Of a stretch of DNA of 64,000 nucleotides, positions 16,659 to 28,756 are shown one piece after another. Below the pieces are notes generated by a model that was not told the DNA's origin, ran no database searches, and saw only the letters and a list, made by a program, of their open reading frames with translations. Position 1 is the stretch's first letter, and each line of letters begins with the position of its first letter. The position numbers were made by a program, and so were the translations under genes. Source of the stretch: Comamonas endophytica (GTDB lineage Bacteria > Pseudomonadota > Gammaproteobacteria > Burkholderiales > Burkholderiaceae_C); NCBI RefSeq assembly GCF_023634805.2, contig NZ_CP106881.1:2015501-2079500 (forward strand). Reading direction: 5' to 3'.

Positions 16659-16833
16659 GGGGTTTCCTTCAGGGAGATACGTAAGAAGCACATGGCTGAC
16701 AAACAGCTCGGCGTGCAGGCATTAAATTAACAGATGCATCCATATCTTTCGGTCCTGGTCTGCTGCCGCGCTGGCAGGCCCGGCCTTTCGGTGCCTTCCA
16801 GACCCAGCGCTTTTCATTTTTCAGGAGCTTTAC

Positions 16834-17118
16834 ATGTCTACTCCCAGCACTGAGCCTCGCACCGCTTATCCCGAGCATTTCCAGGCCGTCATCCGCGGCC
16901 ATGTGCAGCACCGCGTCGGCGATGGCGCCCTCGAGGACATCCCCGTCGGCCAGAAGGTCGACGTGGCCACCGCCATCGCCAGCCTGGTGCTGTCGTGGGA
17001 ATCCGAAGGCCAGCCCGTGACGGTGACCCTGGCCAAGGAGGAATTCGATCTGTATGTGTCCCAGGGCGACATCGAAGTGCAGGGCTCCAACGCCACCACG
17101 GCCGCCGCTTCCGCATGA
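16834..17118 (+). CDS. Conserved-looking 94-residue protein of unknown function
   Basis: A soluble acidic protein with a good RBS (AGGAGCTTTAC) and a strong terminator directly after it, so it is very likely a single-gene transcription unit. The sequence has a central beta-rich part (VDVATAIASLVLSWESEGQPVTVTLAKEEFDLYVSQ) and an Ala-rich tail. I do not recognise a family and cannot assign a function. Confidence 0.6.
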   Translation: MSTPSTEPRTAYPEHFQAVIRGHVQHRVGDGALEDIPVGQKVDVATAIASLVLSWESEGQPVTVTLAKEEFDLYVSQGDIEVQGSNATTAAASA

Positions 17119-17143
17119 CGCCGGTTGCCCACTGCCGTCAATG

Positions 17144-17166
17144 AAGCCCCGCAAGGGGCTTTTTTT
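17144..17166 (+). terminator. Rho-independent terminator
   Basis: AAGCCCC-GCAA-GGGGCTT followed by five more T residues, located 26 bases after the stop of the 94-residue protein gene. Confidence 0.9.
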
Positions 17167-17274
17167 CGGCCTGGAGCTGGGGACAACCGCAGGGGCCCTT
17201 CTCTGACAGACCAGGATGGGTAGGACCAATAGAGTCAAGGATCAAACCGTTCACCCGTTCACCAGGAGATGCAT

Positions 17275-17778
17275 ATGGCCGACGACAAGAATCCGCGCGA
17301 AACCCTTTGGGAGCTGGTCAAGGAGATCCGCTTTGCCATGATCACCCACCGCCACCCGGATGGCACGCTGCGTGCCTGTCCCATGACCATGGCCAACAAG
17401 GAAGGCATGGACGAACACGTGCATTTCTACTTCCTGATCAACAAGCAGCACGATCTGGCGCAGTGCGTGGGCAATGACGCCCAGATCCAGATCAGCTTTG
17501 CCGATCCCGAGGAAGACAGCTATGTGTCGGTGAGCAGCTCGGCCCACCTGAGCGAAGACCGCGCGCTCAAGGAAAAGCTCTGGTCCACGCAGGCCCAGGC
17601 CTGGTTCCCGGGCGGCGTCGAGGACCCGGACCTCGCGGTGCTGGTCGCGCCCGTGTCTTCGGCCGAGTACTGGAACGTCAAGGAGAACCAGCTGGTGCAG
17701 CTGTTCAAGATGGCCAAGGCCGCGGTGACCGGCGAGCCGCCCAAGGGAATGGGCGAGCACAAGACGGTTCAGGTTTGA
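17275..17778 (+). CDS. Pyridoxamine 5'-phosphate oxidase-like general stress protein
   Basis: A 167-residue split-barrel FMN-binding protein: FAMITHRHPDGTLRACPMTM, HFYFLINKQHDLAQCVGND and VQISFADPEEDSYVSVSSSAHL match the general stress protein 26 group of the PNPOx-like superfamily. These bind FMN or F420 rather than making PLP. Two in-frame ATG codons lie six bases apart; the second (17275) has AGGAG at the ideal six-base spacing, whereas the first (17269) abuts it, so 17275 is chosen. It is flanked by terminators on both sides and is probably monocistronic. Confidence 0.85.
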   Translation: MADDKNPRETLWELVKEIRFAMITHRHPDGTLRACPMTMANKEGMDEHVHFYFLINKQHDLAQCVGNDAQIQISFADPEEDSYVSVSSSAHLSEDRALKEKLWSTQAQAWFPGGVEDPDLAVLVAPVSSAEYWNVKENQLVQLFKMAKAAVTGEPPKGMGEHKTVQV

Positions 17779-17781
17779 GCC

Positions 17782-17804
17782 AAAGGGGCCTGCGAGGGCC
17801 CTTT
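17782..17804 (+). terminator. Probable terminator
   Basis: AAAGGG pairs with CCCTTT, with an inner CC/GG pairing and a small loop, directly after the PNPOx-like gene. The T-run is short (CTTTCTGG), so it may be a weak terminator. Confidence 0.5.
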
Positions 17805-17825
17805 CTGGTGCCTGTTCACAAGGCA

Positions 17826-17996
17826 CCCTTCGACGCGGCTGCCCAGGCAGGCTCAAGGAAAATGGCAGCTCTTTTACCCAAGCCTTGAGCCTGACGAAGG
17901 GCGGTGTCTTTCCGGTAGCGCAGGCCGTTCATGGTTCGGCAGGCTCACCACGAACCGGGCGTAAACCGTTCGTCCTGATCCTGAGCTTGTCGAAGG
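17826..17996. repeat. Cluster of degenerate and intact intergenic repeats
   Basis: A degraded facing pair lies at about 17826-17900 (ending CCTTGAGCCTGACGAAGG). Then 17933-17956 is a self-complementary variant (GGTTCGGCAGGCTCACCA...CGAACC), and 17966-17996 is the 31-base version with CCTGATCCTGAGC. The region separates the PNPOx-like gene from the convergent Bug gene. Confidence 0.75.
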
Positions 17997-18037
17997 ATCG
18001 AAGGATGACGGGCCTGCCCTATAGCAGCGCAAGCCCG

Positions 18038-19012
18038 TCACTCCACCCGCGCCCCCGACACCCGCACCACATTCCCCGCAGTCGTCCAATCCTTCGCCAG
18101 CAGTGCCTTGAAGCCCGCGGGCGTATCCGTTGCGGCTTCGGCGCCGAGCTTGCGCACGCGTTCCTGCACCACGGGATCGGCCAGCACCTTGTTGACGGCC
18201 GCATTGATCTTGCGCACTTCCTCTGCCGGCGTGCCGGCCGGTGCCAGCAGCCCATACCAGGTGTCGAACTGGAAACCCGGGAAACCCGATTCGGCCACCG
18301 TGGGCAGATCGGGCAGGAAGGGCGAGCGCTTCGGGCCGGTATAGGCCAGCAGCTGCACGCGCGGGTCATCCTTGAAGGCAATCAGGCCGGTGGTGGCGGC
18401 GGTCACGCCCTGCACGCGGCCGGCCAGCAGCTCGCGCACGGCGTCTCCCGTGGATTTGTAGGGGATGTGCTGCTGCTCGAGCCTGGCCTGCGCCAGGAAC
18501 GAGGCCATGCCCAGATGCGAGGCGCTGCCGTTGCCGGCCGAGGCGTAGTTCCAGGGCGTGGGACTGGCCTTGGCGGCTTCGACCCACTGTCCGAGCGTGC
18601 GCGCCGCGCCCGCGGGCGCGGCAATCACGTAGCCCGAGGAGGCCACCAGCGCCACGGGTTCGAAGTCGTTGACCGGATGGAAGCCCAGCTTCGGGTACAT
18701 ATGGCCCGTGAAATGGTGGCTGGCAGCGGCCATGACCAGTGTGTTGCCATCGGGCCTGGCGCGCGCCACGCCCAGCGTGCCCAGCGTGCCGCCGGCGCCG
18801 GGCTTGTTCTCGATCACGATGCTCGCCCGCAGCGCCTGGCCCAGCTCGTTGCTGAAGGCGCGCAGCACGGTGTCCTGCACCGCGCCGGCGCCGAAGGGCA
18901 CGACGATATGGATGGTGCGGTCGGCGGCGTGGGCCAAACCGGCGGCGCTGATGCCCCAGGCAAAAGCAGTGAAGGCCAGAAGGCGGCGGCGGGACAGGGC
19001 GGACAGTTGCAT
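18038..19012 (-). CDS. Bug-family solute-binding protein (second orphan)
   Basis: A 324-residue periplasmic binding protein. A Tat-like or Sec signal with RRRLLAFTAFAWGISAAGLAHA precedes DRTIHIVVPFGAGAVQDTVLR and IVIENKPGAGGTLGTLGVARARPDG, which are the Bug signatures. The ATG at 19012 starts the signal peptide; the frame extends further upstream without a good start. No tripartite transporter membrane genes are adjacent. It lies downstream of gap but beyond that gene's terminator. Ligand unknown. Confidence 0.9.
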   Translation of the reverse strand: MQLSALSRRRLLAFTAFAWGISAAGLAHAADRTIHIVVPFGAGAVQDTVLRAFSNELGQALRASIVIENKPGAGGTLGTLGVARARPDGNTLVMAAASHHFTGHMYPKLGFHPVNDFEPVALVASSGYVIAAPAGAARTLGQWVEAAKASPTPWNYASAGNGSASHLGMASFLAQARLEQQHIPYKSTGDAVRELLAGRVQGVTAATTGLIAFKDDPRVQLLAYTGPKRSPFLPDLPTVAESGFPGFQFDTWYGLLAPAGTPAEEVRKINAAVNKVLADPVVQERVRKLGAEAATDTPAGFKALLAKDWTTAGNVVRVSGARVE

Positions 19013-19118
19013 GGGCGTGGATTCAAAGCGGTGTGAACCAGCCAGTCTATGAACCTGAAGGCGCCCGGCCAACGCATTCTTTTGCATGAGCAAATGCGCA
19101 AAACATTCTTCGCCCATG

Positions 19119-19153
19119 AAAAAAGCGCCGGCCCCTTGCAGGACTGGCGCTTT
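19119..19153 (-). terminator. Terminator of the tkt-gap unit
   Basis: Read on the minus strand, AAAGCGCC...GGCGCTTT forms an eight-pair stem with a 16-base loop and continues into TTT (six T residues in all). It lies 34 bases after the gap stop codon. Confidence 0.85.
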
Positions 19154-19187
19154 GCAAAGATCCTGCGCTCGTCAGCGCAGAAAGCTT

Positions 19188-22268
<3,081 letters not shown>

Positions 22269-22416
22269 CGGGGCGCTCCGAAAAGGAGGTTGTTTGTCAG
22301 GAGAAGCCCGCCATTTTAAGCGGTGGCTGGTTTTGCACGGCAACGCGGGGCAATGCACTACAGTGCTGGCCATGGTCAAAACCCTGGCCAGAGTGCATTT
22401 CCGGAGTCCCCAGCGC

Positions 22417-23241
22417 ATGCCTTCTGCTTCCTTTCCCATTCCCTCAGGGACTCCCTCGGGGATGCCTTCCGAAGTCTCTTCATCCGCGCTCCAGCCTCCT
22501 GCCATGCTGCTGGCCGCGGGCCGGGGCGAGCGCATGCGGCCGCTGACCGACCACTGTCCCAAGCCGCTGCTCGAGGTGCAGGGCCAGCCGCTGCTGCAGT
22601 GGCATCTGCAGGCGCTGGCGCGCGCCGGTGTGCCGCGCGCGGTCATCAATCTGGGCTGGCTGGGGGCGCAGATTCCCGCGCGGCTGGGTGCGCGCTTCGC
22701 GCAGGCGGGCGTTGCGCTGGACCTGGTCTATTCGGACGAGGATCCTTCGGGCCAGGGCCCGGCGCTGGAAACCGCGGGCGGCATCGCGCGCGCGCTGCCG
22801 CAGCTGGCAGAGGTGTTCTGGCTGGCCGCGGGCGATGTGTTTGCGCCGGATTTCAGCTTCGATGCGGATGCAGCGGCGCGTTTCGCGGCCGGCGAAGCGC
22901 TGGCGCATGTCTGGCTGGTGCCCAATCCCGAGCACCATCCGCGGGGCGACTTCGGCCTGGGCGAAGACGGCCTGGCGCTGGACCTGCCAGAGGATGACCC
23001 GCGCCCACGCTGGACCTACAGCACGATCGCGCTGCTGCGCGCCGAGCTGTTTGCCGCGCCCTGGTGCGATATTCCCCCTGGCAACCCCGAAGGCAGGCGC
23101 GCCGCGCTCGGGCCGCTGCTGCGCCGGGCCATGGCGGCCGGGCGGGTGAAGGCTTCCATTTACGAAGGGCGCTGGACCGATGTGGGCACGCCCGAGAGGC
23201 TGCAGCGCCTGAACTCCGCGGCGGCCGGTTCGGTTGTGTAG
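22417..23241 (+). CDS. murU: Sugar-1-phosphate nucleotidyltransferase, MurU-like
   Basis: A 274-residue nucleotidyltransferase with [33 protein letters not shown], the NTP-binding and Lys motif, then [16 protein letters not shown] and [13 protein letters not shown]. This order matches Pseudomonas MurU, which makes UDP-MurNAc from MurNAc-1-phosphate in peptidoglycan recycling; the mannose-1-phosphate guanylyltransferase family is the alternative. The N-terminal 28 residues before MLLAAG are unusual and Ser/Pro-rich; starts at 22417, 22462 or 22503 are all possible. The partner kinase AmgK usually lies next to murU, but I do not see it here. Confidence 0.8.
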   Translation: MPSASFPIPSGTPSGMPSEVSSSALQPPAMLLAAGRGERMRPLTDHCPKPLLEVQGQPLLQWHLQALARAGVPRAVINLGWLGAQIPARLGARFAQAGVALDLVYSDEDPSGQGPALETAGGIARALPQLAEVFWLAAGDVFAPDFSFDADAAARFAAGEALAHVWLVPNPEHHPRGDFGLGEDGLALDLPEDDPRPRWTYSTIALLRAELFAAPWCDIPPGNPEGRRAALGPLLRRAMAAGRVKASIYEGRWTDVGTPERLQRLNSAAAGSVV

Positions 23242-23346
23242 GACAATGTCGCGTACTTGACGCTGTACCGTACAGATTGCAAATAGTGGTCAATCCTCCA
23301 ATGCACGGGATACATTTGCAAGCAACTGCGCAGTACGATAGCCGGC

Positions 23347-24735
23347 ATGACCTCTGTTTATGCCCAGCGCCGCGCGCGCCTGGCTGCCCAGCTCGGCGCC
23401 CAGGACGTGGCCATCATTCCCACTGCACCGGTGCGCCAGCGCAACCGCGACACGGATTTCCTTTACCGGCATGACAGTTACTTCTATTACCTGACCGGCT
23501 TCACCGAGCCCGAAGCCTGCCTGGTGCTCAAGGGCAATGGCGAGAGCACGCTGTTCTGCCAGCCCAAGGACCTCGAGCGCGAGATCTGGGACGGCTACCG
23601 CCTCGGCCCCGAGGCCGCCGTGGCCGCGCTGGGCGTGACCCAGGCCTTCTCCAGCGCCGACATCAACACCCGGCTGCCGCGCCTGCTCGACAACACGCAC
23701 TGCGTGTGGTTTCCCTTTGCCACCCACGCCGGGCTGGCCGCGCAGGTCGAGGGCTGGCTGGCGCAGGTGCGCGGTCGCGTGCGCATGGGCGTGCAGTCGC
23801 CGACGCACCAGGGCGACCTGTGCGCGCTGCTCGACGAGATGCGCCTGGTCAAGGACGCGCACGAGCAGGACATCATGCGCCGCGCCGCGCGCATCAGCGC
23901 CCGCGCCCATGTGCGCGCCATGCAGCGCTCGGCGCGCATGCTGCGCGCCGGCGAGGAGGTGCGCGAATACCACCTCGACGCCGAGCTGCTGCATGAATTC
24001 CGCCAGCAGGGCTCCCAGTCCACGGCCTATGGCTCGATCGTTGCCGCCGGCGCCAACGCCTGCGTGCTGCATTACCAGGCCGACAAGGCGCCGGTGCGCG
24101 ACGGCGAGCTGGTGCTGATCGACGCCGGCTGCGAGCTTGACGGCTACGCCAGCGACATCACGCGCACCTTCCCCGCCAACGGCCGCTTCACCGGCCCGCA
24201 ACGCGCGGTCTACGACCTGGTGCTGGCCAGCCAGGACGCGGCCGTCGCCGCCACGCGCGCCGGCAACCGCTTCAGCGATGCGCACGACGCCACGCTCGCG
24301 GTGCTGGCCCAGGGCCTGCTGGACCTCGGCATCCTCGACGCCAACCGCGTCGGCACGGCCCAGGACGTGATCGACACGCGCGCCTATTTCCCCTACTACA
24401 TGCACCGCACCGGCCACTGGCTGGGCATGGACGTGCACGACTGCGGCAGCTACATCGAGCCTGGCGCCGACGACACGGCTCCGCCGCGCAGCGACCCGGT
24501 GTCCGGCGAGGCGCTGCGCCAGCGCCCGAGCCGCATCCTGCGCCCAGGCATGTGCACCACCATCGAGCCGGGGCTGTATCTGCGCGCCAGCGCCGAGCTG
24601 CCCGAGGCCTTCCACAACATCGGCATCCGCATCGAGGACGACGCCATCGTCACCGAGGAGGGCTGCGAATTGATCACGCGCGACGTGCCGGTGAAGGCCG
24701 ACGAGATCGAGGCGCTGATGCGCGATCTGGCGTGA
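23347..24735 (+). CDS. pepP: Xaa-Pro aminopeptidase (aminopeptidase P)
   Basis: A 462-residue dimetal (Mn) peptidase that removes N-terminal residues preceding proline. The N-terminal domain has RNRDTDFLYRHDSYFYYLTGF. The pita-bread catalytic domain shows all five ligands: Asp259 and Asp270 in DAGCELDGYASDITRTFP, His357 in HRTGHWLGMDVHD, Glu407 in TIEPGLY and Glu430 in IRIEDDA. The length and motifs fit E. coli PepP. It is followed 59 bases later by the CPBP-like gene. Confidence 0.95.
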   Translation: MTSVYAQRRARLAAQLGAQDVAIIPTAPVRQRNRDTDFLYRHDSYFYYLTGFTEPEACLVLKGNGESTLFCQPKDLEREIWDGYRLGPEAAVAALGVTQAFSSADINTRLPRLLDNTHCVWFPFATHAGLAAQVEGWLAQVRGRVRMGVQSPTHQGDLCALLDEMRLVKDAHEQDIMRRAARISARAHVRAMQRSARMLRAGEEVREYHLDAELLHEFRQQGSQSTAYGSIVAAGANACVLHYQADKAPVRDGELVLIDAGCELDGYASDITRTFPANGRFTGPQRAVYDLVLASQDAAVAATRAGNRFSDAHDATLAVLAQGLLDLGILDANRVGTAQDVIDTRAYFPYYMHRTGHWLGMDVHDCGSYIEPGADDTAPPRSDPVSGEALRQRPSRILRPGMCTTIEPGLYLRASAELPEAFHNIGIRIEDDAIVTEEGCELITRDVPVKADEIEALMRDLA

Positions 24736-24794
24736 GCCACGACCCGACCGGCCTAGGCCGCGGCTTGCATCCTTCCTTTCTCTCACCGTCTCCC

Positions 24795-25571
24795 ATGTCC
24801 GACGCTCCCGCCACGCCCTCCGCACCCCCGCGACTGCAGTGGCGCATCTTCACGGTGCTCTGGCTGCTGGGCATGCCAGGCGTGTCGGTGCTGGTGTGGT
24901 CCATCATCCCCCAGTGGCGCCACCTCCATGGGCTGGCGCCGCAATGGGACCATCCGCCGGTGCTGCAGATGGTGATGGTGTCCGCATGGCTGGCGCTGGC
25001 GGTGGGCATCGGCGTGCTGCTGGCGCCGCGCGTCGGCCTGGCTGCACCCATCCTCACGACCTGGGTGGCGGGGCGCTCGCCGCGCGAGGCACTGCGGCGC
25101 ATGTGGCTGCCGGGCATTGCCGGCGGCGTGGCCGGGGCCGCCTGCCTCGTGACCCTGGCAATCCTCTGGCCCGACAGCCTCAAGGTGGCCGAGCCGCTCT
25201 ACACCATGCCGCTGCTGTCCAAGCTGCTCTACGGCAGCCTGACCAGCGAGCTGCTGCTGCGCTGGGGCATGCTGGCCTGCGTGTTCTGGGGCCTGTGGCG
25301 GCTGGTCGGGCGCGATGCGCCGCTGTCGGCCAAAACGGGTTGGATGGCGGTCATGCTGAGCGCGCTGCTCTGGGCGCTCCTGCACTGGATGCTGGCCCGC
25401 TGGCTGCTTGGCCCGCTGCCCGGCATGCTGCTCCTGCATGTGCTGCTGGGCAAGCTGGCCTATGGTTTCCTGGCGGGCTTCCTGAGCTGGCGCTTCGGCC
25501 TCGAGGCGGCGATCCTGGCGCACATGGTGACCTATCTGCTGTCGCACGAGCTGATCGGCCCCGTCCTGTAG
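24795..25571 (+). CDS. CPBP-like intramembrane protein with altered motif 1
   Basis: A 258-residue protein with about seven hydrophobic helices. It resembles the CPBP (Abi/CAAX protease) family: LTSELLLRWGMLACVFW corresponds to motif 1 (EExxxR), LWALLHWML to motif 2 (FxxxH-like) and AAILAHMVTYLLSH to motif 3. In motif 1 the first of the two Glu residues is Ser. Family members are glutamic-type intramembrane proteases, with prenyl-protein or bacteriocin self-immunity roles; activity here is doubtful. Starts at ATG 24795. No obvious partner peptide gene lies beside it. Confidence 0.6.
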   Translation: MSDAPATPSAPPRLQWRIFTVLWLLGMPGVSVLVWSIIPQWRHLHGLAPQWDHPPVLQMVMVSAWLALAVGIGVLLAPRVGLAAPILTTWVAGRSPREALRRMWLPGIAGGVAGAACLVTLAILWPDSLKVAEPLYTMPLLSKLLYGSLTSELLLRWGMLACVFWGLWRLVGRDAPLSAKTGWMAVMLSALLWALLHWMLARWLLGPLPGMLLLHVLLGKLAYGFLAGFLSWRFGLEAAILAHMVTYLLSHELIGPVL

Positions 25572-25648
25572 CCCCATTTTTCGTACCCGTCATGTAACCG
25601 CTTCCGTGTGAGAATCGAATTCCGATCACCCTCTTTCGCGAAAGCTCC

Positions 25649-27091
25649 ATGACCAAACCGTTGACCCGCGCCACGAAGATTGTTGCCACCCTGGGGCCCG
25701 CCTCGAGCGACCCGCAACTGCTTGAACAGATGGTGCGGGCCGGCGTGAACGTGGTGCGGCTGAACTTCAGCCATGGCACGGCGCAGGACCATATCGACCG
25801 CGCCGAGATGGTGCGCGCCGCCGCCCAGCGCGCGGGCCGCGAGGTGGCCATCATGGCCGACCTGCAGGGACCGAAGATCCGCGTCGGCAAGTTTGCCGAA
25901 GGCCGCGTCATGCTCGTGGCCGGCGCGCCCTTTGTTCTCGACGCCTCGCGCACCGAGCCCGGCGACGTGCAGGGCGTGGGCCTGGACTACAAGGAGCTGC
26001 CGCGCGACGTCAAGGCCGGCGACCTGCTGCTGCTCAACGACGGCCTGATCGTGCTCACCGTCAATGCGGTGCTGGGCGAGGAGGTGCACACCACCGTCAA
26101 GCTCGGCGGCGAGCTGTCCAACAACAAGGGTATCAACAAGCAGGGCGGCGGCCTGACGGCACCGGCGCTCACCGCCAAGGACATGGAGGACATCAAGACC
26201 GCCATGAGCCTGCAGGCCGACTACGTGGCCGTGAGCTTCCCGAAGAACGCCACCGACATGGAGATGGCGCGCCAGCTGTGCAACGTCGCGGGCACGCCCT
26301 GGCGCCACAAGCCCGGCCTGATCGCCAAGATCGAGCGCGCCGAGGCGATTCCGCACCTCGAGGACATCCTGCGCGTGTCGGACGGCATCATGGTGGCGCG
26401 CGGCGACCTGGCGGTGGAAGTCGGCAATGCCGCAGTGCCGGCACTGCAGAAGAAGATGATCCGCATGGCGCGCGAGATGGACAAGGTGGTGATCACCGCG
26501 ACGCAGATGATGGAAAGCATGATCACCAACCCCGTGCCGACGCGCGCCGAGGTCAGCGACGTGGCCAACGCCGTGCTCGACGGCACCGATGCGGTGATGC
26601 TCAGCGCCGAGACCGCGGCCGGCAGGTACCCGCTGGAGACCGTCGAGGAAATGGCGCGCATCTGCACCGCCGCCGAGGCCGCGGAAGACCCCGAGCGCGA
26701 TGCCGACTTCACCGGCCGCACCTTCGGCCGCATCGACCAGAGCATCGCCATGGGCGCGCTGTTCACGGCCCACCACCTGGGCGCCAAGGCCCTGGTGGCC
26801 ATGACCGACAGCGGCTCGACCGCGCTGTGGATGAGCCGCCGGCGCATCCACATCCCGATCTACGCGCTCACGCCCAAGGTCCAGACCCAGCGGCGCATGG
26901 CGCTGTTCCGCAACGTGCGCCCGCTGCTGATGGACACCTCTGCGGACCGCGACACCGCGCTCGAGCAAGCCGAAGCCCACCTCAAGGCGCGCGGCATCGT
27001 GCAGCAGGGCGATGTTTATGCGATCACCTGCGGCTTGCCCATGGGCCAGCCTGGTGGCACGAACATGCTGCAGATCTGCAGGGCGAGATAA
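25649..27091 (+). CDS. pyk: Pyruvate kinase
   Basis: A 480-residue glycolytic enzyme forming pyruvate and ATP from phosphoenolpyruvate. The N-terminus RATKIVATLGPASSDP, the active site MVARGDLAVEVGN and VVITATQMMESMI, and the C-terminal alpha/beta domain (MALFRNVRPLL) are all typical. The gene stands alone: 77 bases separate it from the CPBP gene and 380 from fba. It belongs to the shorter proteobacterial class of about 480 residues. Confidence 0.96.
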   Translation: MTKPLTRATKIVATLGPASSDPQLLEQMVRAGVNVVRLNFSHGTAQDHIDRAEMVRAAAQRAGREVAIMADLQGPKIRVGKFAEGRVMLVAGAPFVLDASRTEPGDVQGVGLDYKELPRDVKAGDLLLLNDGLIVLTVNAVLGEEVHTTVKLGGELSNNKGINKQGGGLTAPALTAKDMEDIKTAMSLQADYVAVSFPKNATDMEMARQLCNVAGTPWRHKPGLIAKIERAEAIPHLEDILRVSDGIMVARGDLAVEVGNAAVPALQKKMIRMAREMDKVVITATQMMESMITNPVPTRAEVSDVANAVLDGTDAVMLSAETAAGRYPLETVEEMARICTAAEAAEDPERDADFTGRTFGRIDQSIAMGALFTAHHLGAKALVAMTDSGSTALWMSRRRIHIPIYALTPKVQTQRRMALFRNVRPLLMDTSADRDTALEQAEAHLKARGIVQQGDVYAITCGLPMGQPGGTNMLQICRAR

Positions 27092-27471
27092 AAAGCATCC
27101 CTGAGCCGCTTACGTCCTGGGCGGGCCCCCTGCGCGGGCCGCGGCTTCCCCCCTCTCATCCTTCGGTGGAGAGGGCGGCCCGTCCAGGGACGGCAGCCTC
27201 GGTGCGGGGGGGCGCCCAGGTGCGGCCCTTCCTCGCTGCCCTGAGTGGGGCTGCGCCGGTTTCAAATGCTGCGGGCTAAGCAAGCGTAAGGATGGCCGCA
27301 GGCAATAGGCAAGGTGAGTGCGCAATAGCCCTGGTACGGGCATTGCAGTCGAGATAAAATCCCGGGTTACACAGCGGTTACCGCCGCTGGGCCCGGATTG
27401 AGCCGCGGCGCGGGTGGGCCGCGTGCGTTGCAGTCCGGGGCGCTGTTTACCCACCTGAATTGGATCCACAC
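27092..27471. other. Gene-free 380-bp region between pyk and fba
   Basis: No credible ORF. Two GC-rich hairpins are visible: CCCTCTC/GAGAGGG around a CTTCGG loop (about 27153-27177) and CCGTCC-AG-GGACGG (about 27180-27193). Neither is followed by a T-run, but together they could terminate pyk transcription. A TAAAAT at 27355-27360 could be the -10 element of the fba promoter, with no clear -35. Confidence 0.4.
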
Positions 27472-28536
27472 ATGTCCCTCGTCTCGATGCGCGAACTGCT
27501 CGACCATGCTGCAGAAAACGGCTATGGCATTCCTGCTTTCAACGTCAACAACCTGGAGCAAGTCCAGGCGGTGATGGCTGCGGCCGATGAAGTCGGCGCC
27601 CCCGTGATCCTGCAGGCGAGCGCCGGCGCGCGCAAGTATGCGGGCGAGGCCTTCATCAAGCACCTGATCCAGGCCGCTATCGAGCAGTACCCGCACATTC
27701 CGCTGGTCATGCATCAGGACCACGGCCAGTCGCCCGCGATCTGCCAGGGCGCCATCGACCTGGGCTTCTCCTCGGTCATGATGGACGGCTCGCTGATGGA
27801 AGACGGCAAGACGCCGGCTTCGTTCGACTACAACGTCGACGTGACGCGCAAGGTCGTCGAGATGGCGCACCGCGTGGGCGTCACGGTCGAAGGCGAGCTC
27901 GGCTGCCTGGGTTCGCTGGAAACCGGCGAAGCCGGTGAGGAAGACGGCATCGGCGCCGCGGGCAAGCTCGACCACAGCCAGATGCTGACCGACCCCGAGG
28001 AAGCCGCGCAGTTCGTCAAGGCCACGCAGCTCGACGCGCTGGCCATCGCCATCGGCACCAGCCATGGCGCCTACAAGTTCACGCGCAAGCCCACCGGCGA
28101 CATCCTGTCGATCCAGCGCGTCAAGGAAATCCACGCGCGCCTGCCCAACACCCACCTGGTGATGCACGGCTCGTCGTCGGTGCCCCAGGAACTGCTGGCC
28201 ATCATCCGCCAGTACGGCGGCAACATGAAGGAAACCTACGGCGTGCCGGTCGAGGAGATCCAGGAAGCCATCAAGTACGGCGTGCGCAAGATCAACATCG
28301 ACACCGACATCCGCCTGGCCATGACGGCCGCGGTGCGCAAGTTCCTGTTCGAGAACCCCGAGAAGTTCGATGCGCGCGAATGGCTCAAGCCCGCGCGCGA
28401 GGCCGCCAAGCAGATCTGCAAGCAGCGCTATGTGGAATTCGGCTGCGAAGGCCAGGCCGGCAAGATCAAGGGCCACAACCTGCAGGTCATCGCCGGCATG
28501 TACGCCGACGGCGTGCTCAAGCAGGTCGTGAACTGA
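27472..28536 (+). CDS. fba: Fructose-bisphosphate aldolase, class II (Calvin-cycle subtype)
   Basis: A 354-residue zinc-dependent aldolase that splits or forms fructose 1,6-bisphosphate. MHQDHGQSP carries a zinc His, and [34 protein letters not shown] and [12 protein letters not shown] are the type IIB (CbbA-like) signatures. The ATG at 27472 begins [24 protein letters not shown]. It has its own terminator. With gap, tkt and pyk nearby it forms a central-carbon neighbourhood, though each unit is transcribed separately. Confidence 0.96.
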   Translation: MSLVSMRELLDHAAENGYGIPAFNVNNLEQVQAVMAAADEVGAPVILQASAGARKYAGEAFIKHLIQAAIEQYPHIPLVMHQDHGQSPAICQGAIDLGFSSVMMDGSLMEDGKTPASFDYNVDVTRKVVEMAHRVGVTVEGELGCLGSLETGEAGEEDGIGAAGKLDHSQMLTDPEEAAQFVKATQLDALAIAIGTSHGAYKFTRKPTGDILSIQRVKEIHARLPNTHLVMHGSSSVPQELLAIIRQYGGNMKETYGVPVEEIQEAIKYGVRKINIDTDIRLAMTAAVRKFLFENPEKFDAREWLKPAREAAKQICKQRYVEFGCEGQAGKIKGHNLQVIAGMYADGVLKQVVN

Positions 28537-28558
28537 GCACGCCGACGCAGGCAGATGC

Positions 28559-28594
28559 AAAGCCCCCTGGCTCCTGGCCCGGGGGCTTTTTTTT
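28559..28594 (+). terminator. Rho-independent terminator of fba
   Basis: AGCCCCC (28561-28567) and GGGGGCT (28581-28587) form the stem, followed by seven further T residues. Confidence 0.93.
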
Positions 28595-28756
28595 GCCGCC
28601 GGGCCGCCCCAAGGCAAAAGGTGGTGGGGGTCTATTTCTTCATTATCAGAAGCATTCCAATTGCCTTTTTCCCGACCTGCGTGCAGCATCGGGGTTGGCT
28701 GGAAAAATCATGGGGCCGGGCTGCGTGCCTGGGCCCTTGCGCAGAGAGGACTCGCA

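Noticed and set aside
24552..24794. Upstream extension of the CPBP-like frame into the pepP coding region
   Set aside because: Its translation is a low-complexity shadow of pepP; the ATG at 24795 begins the credible protein.
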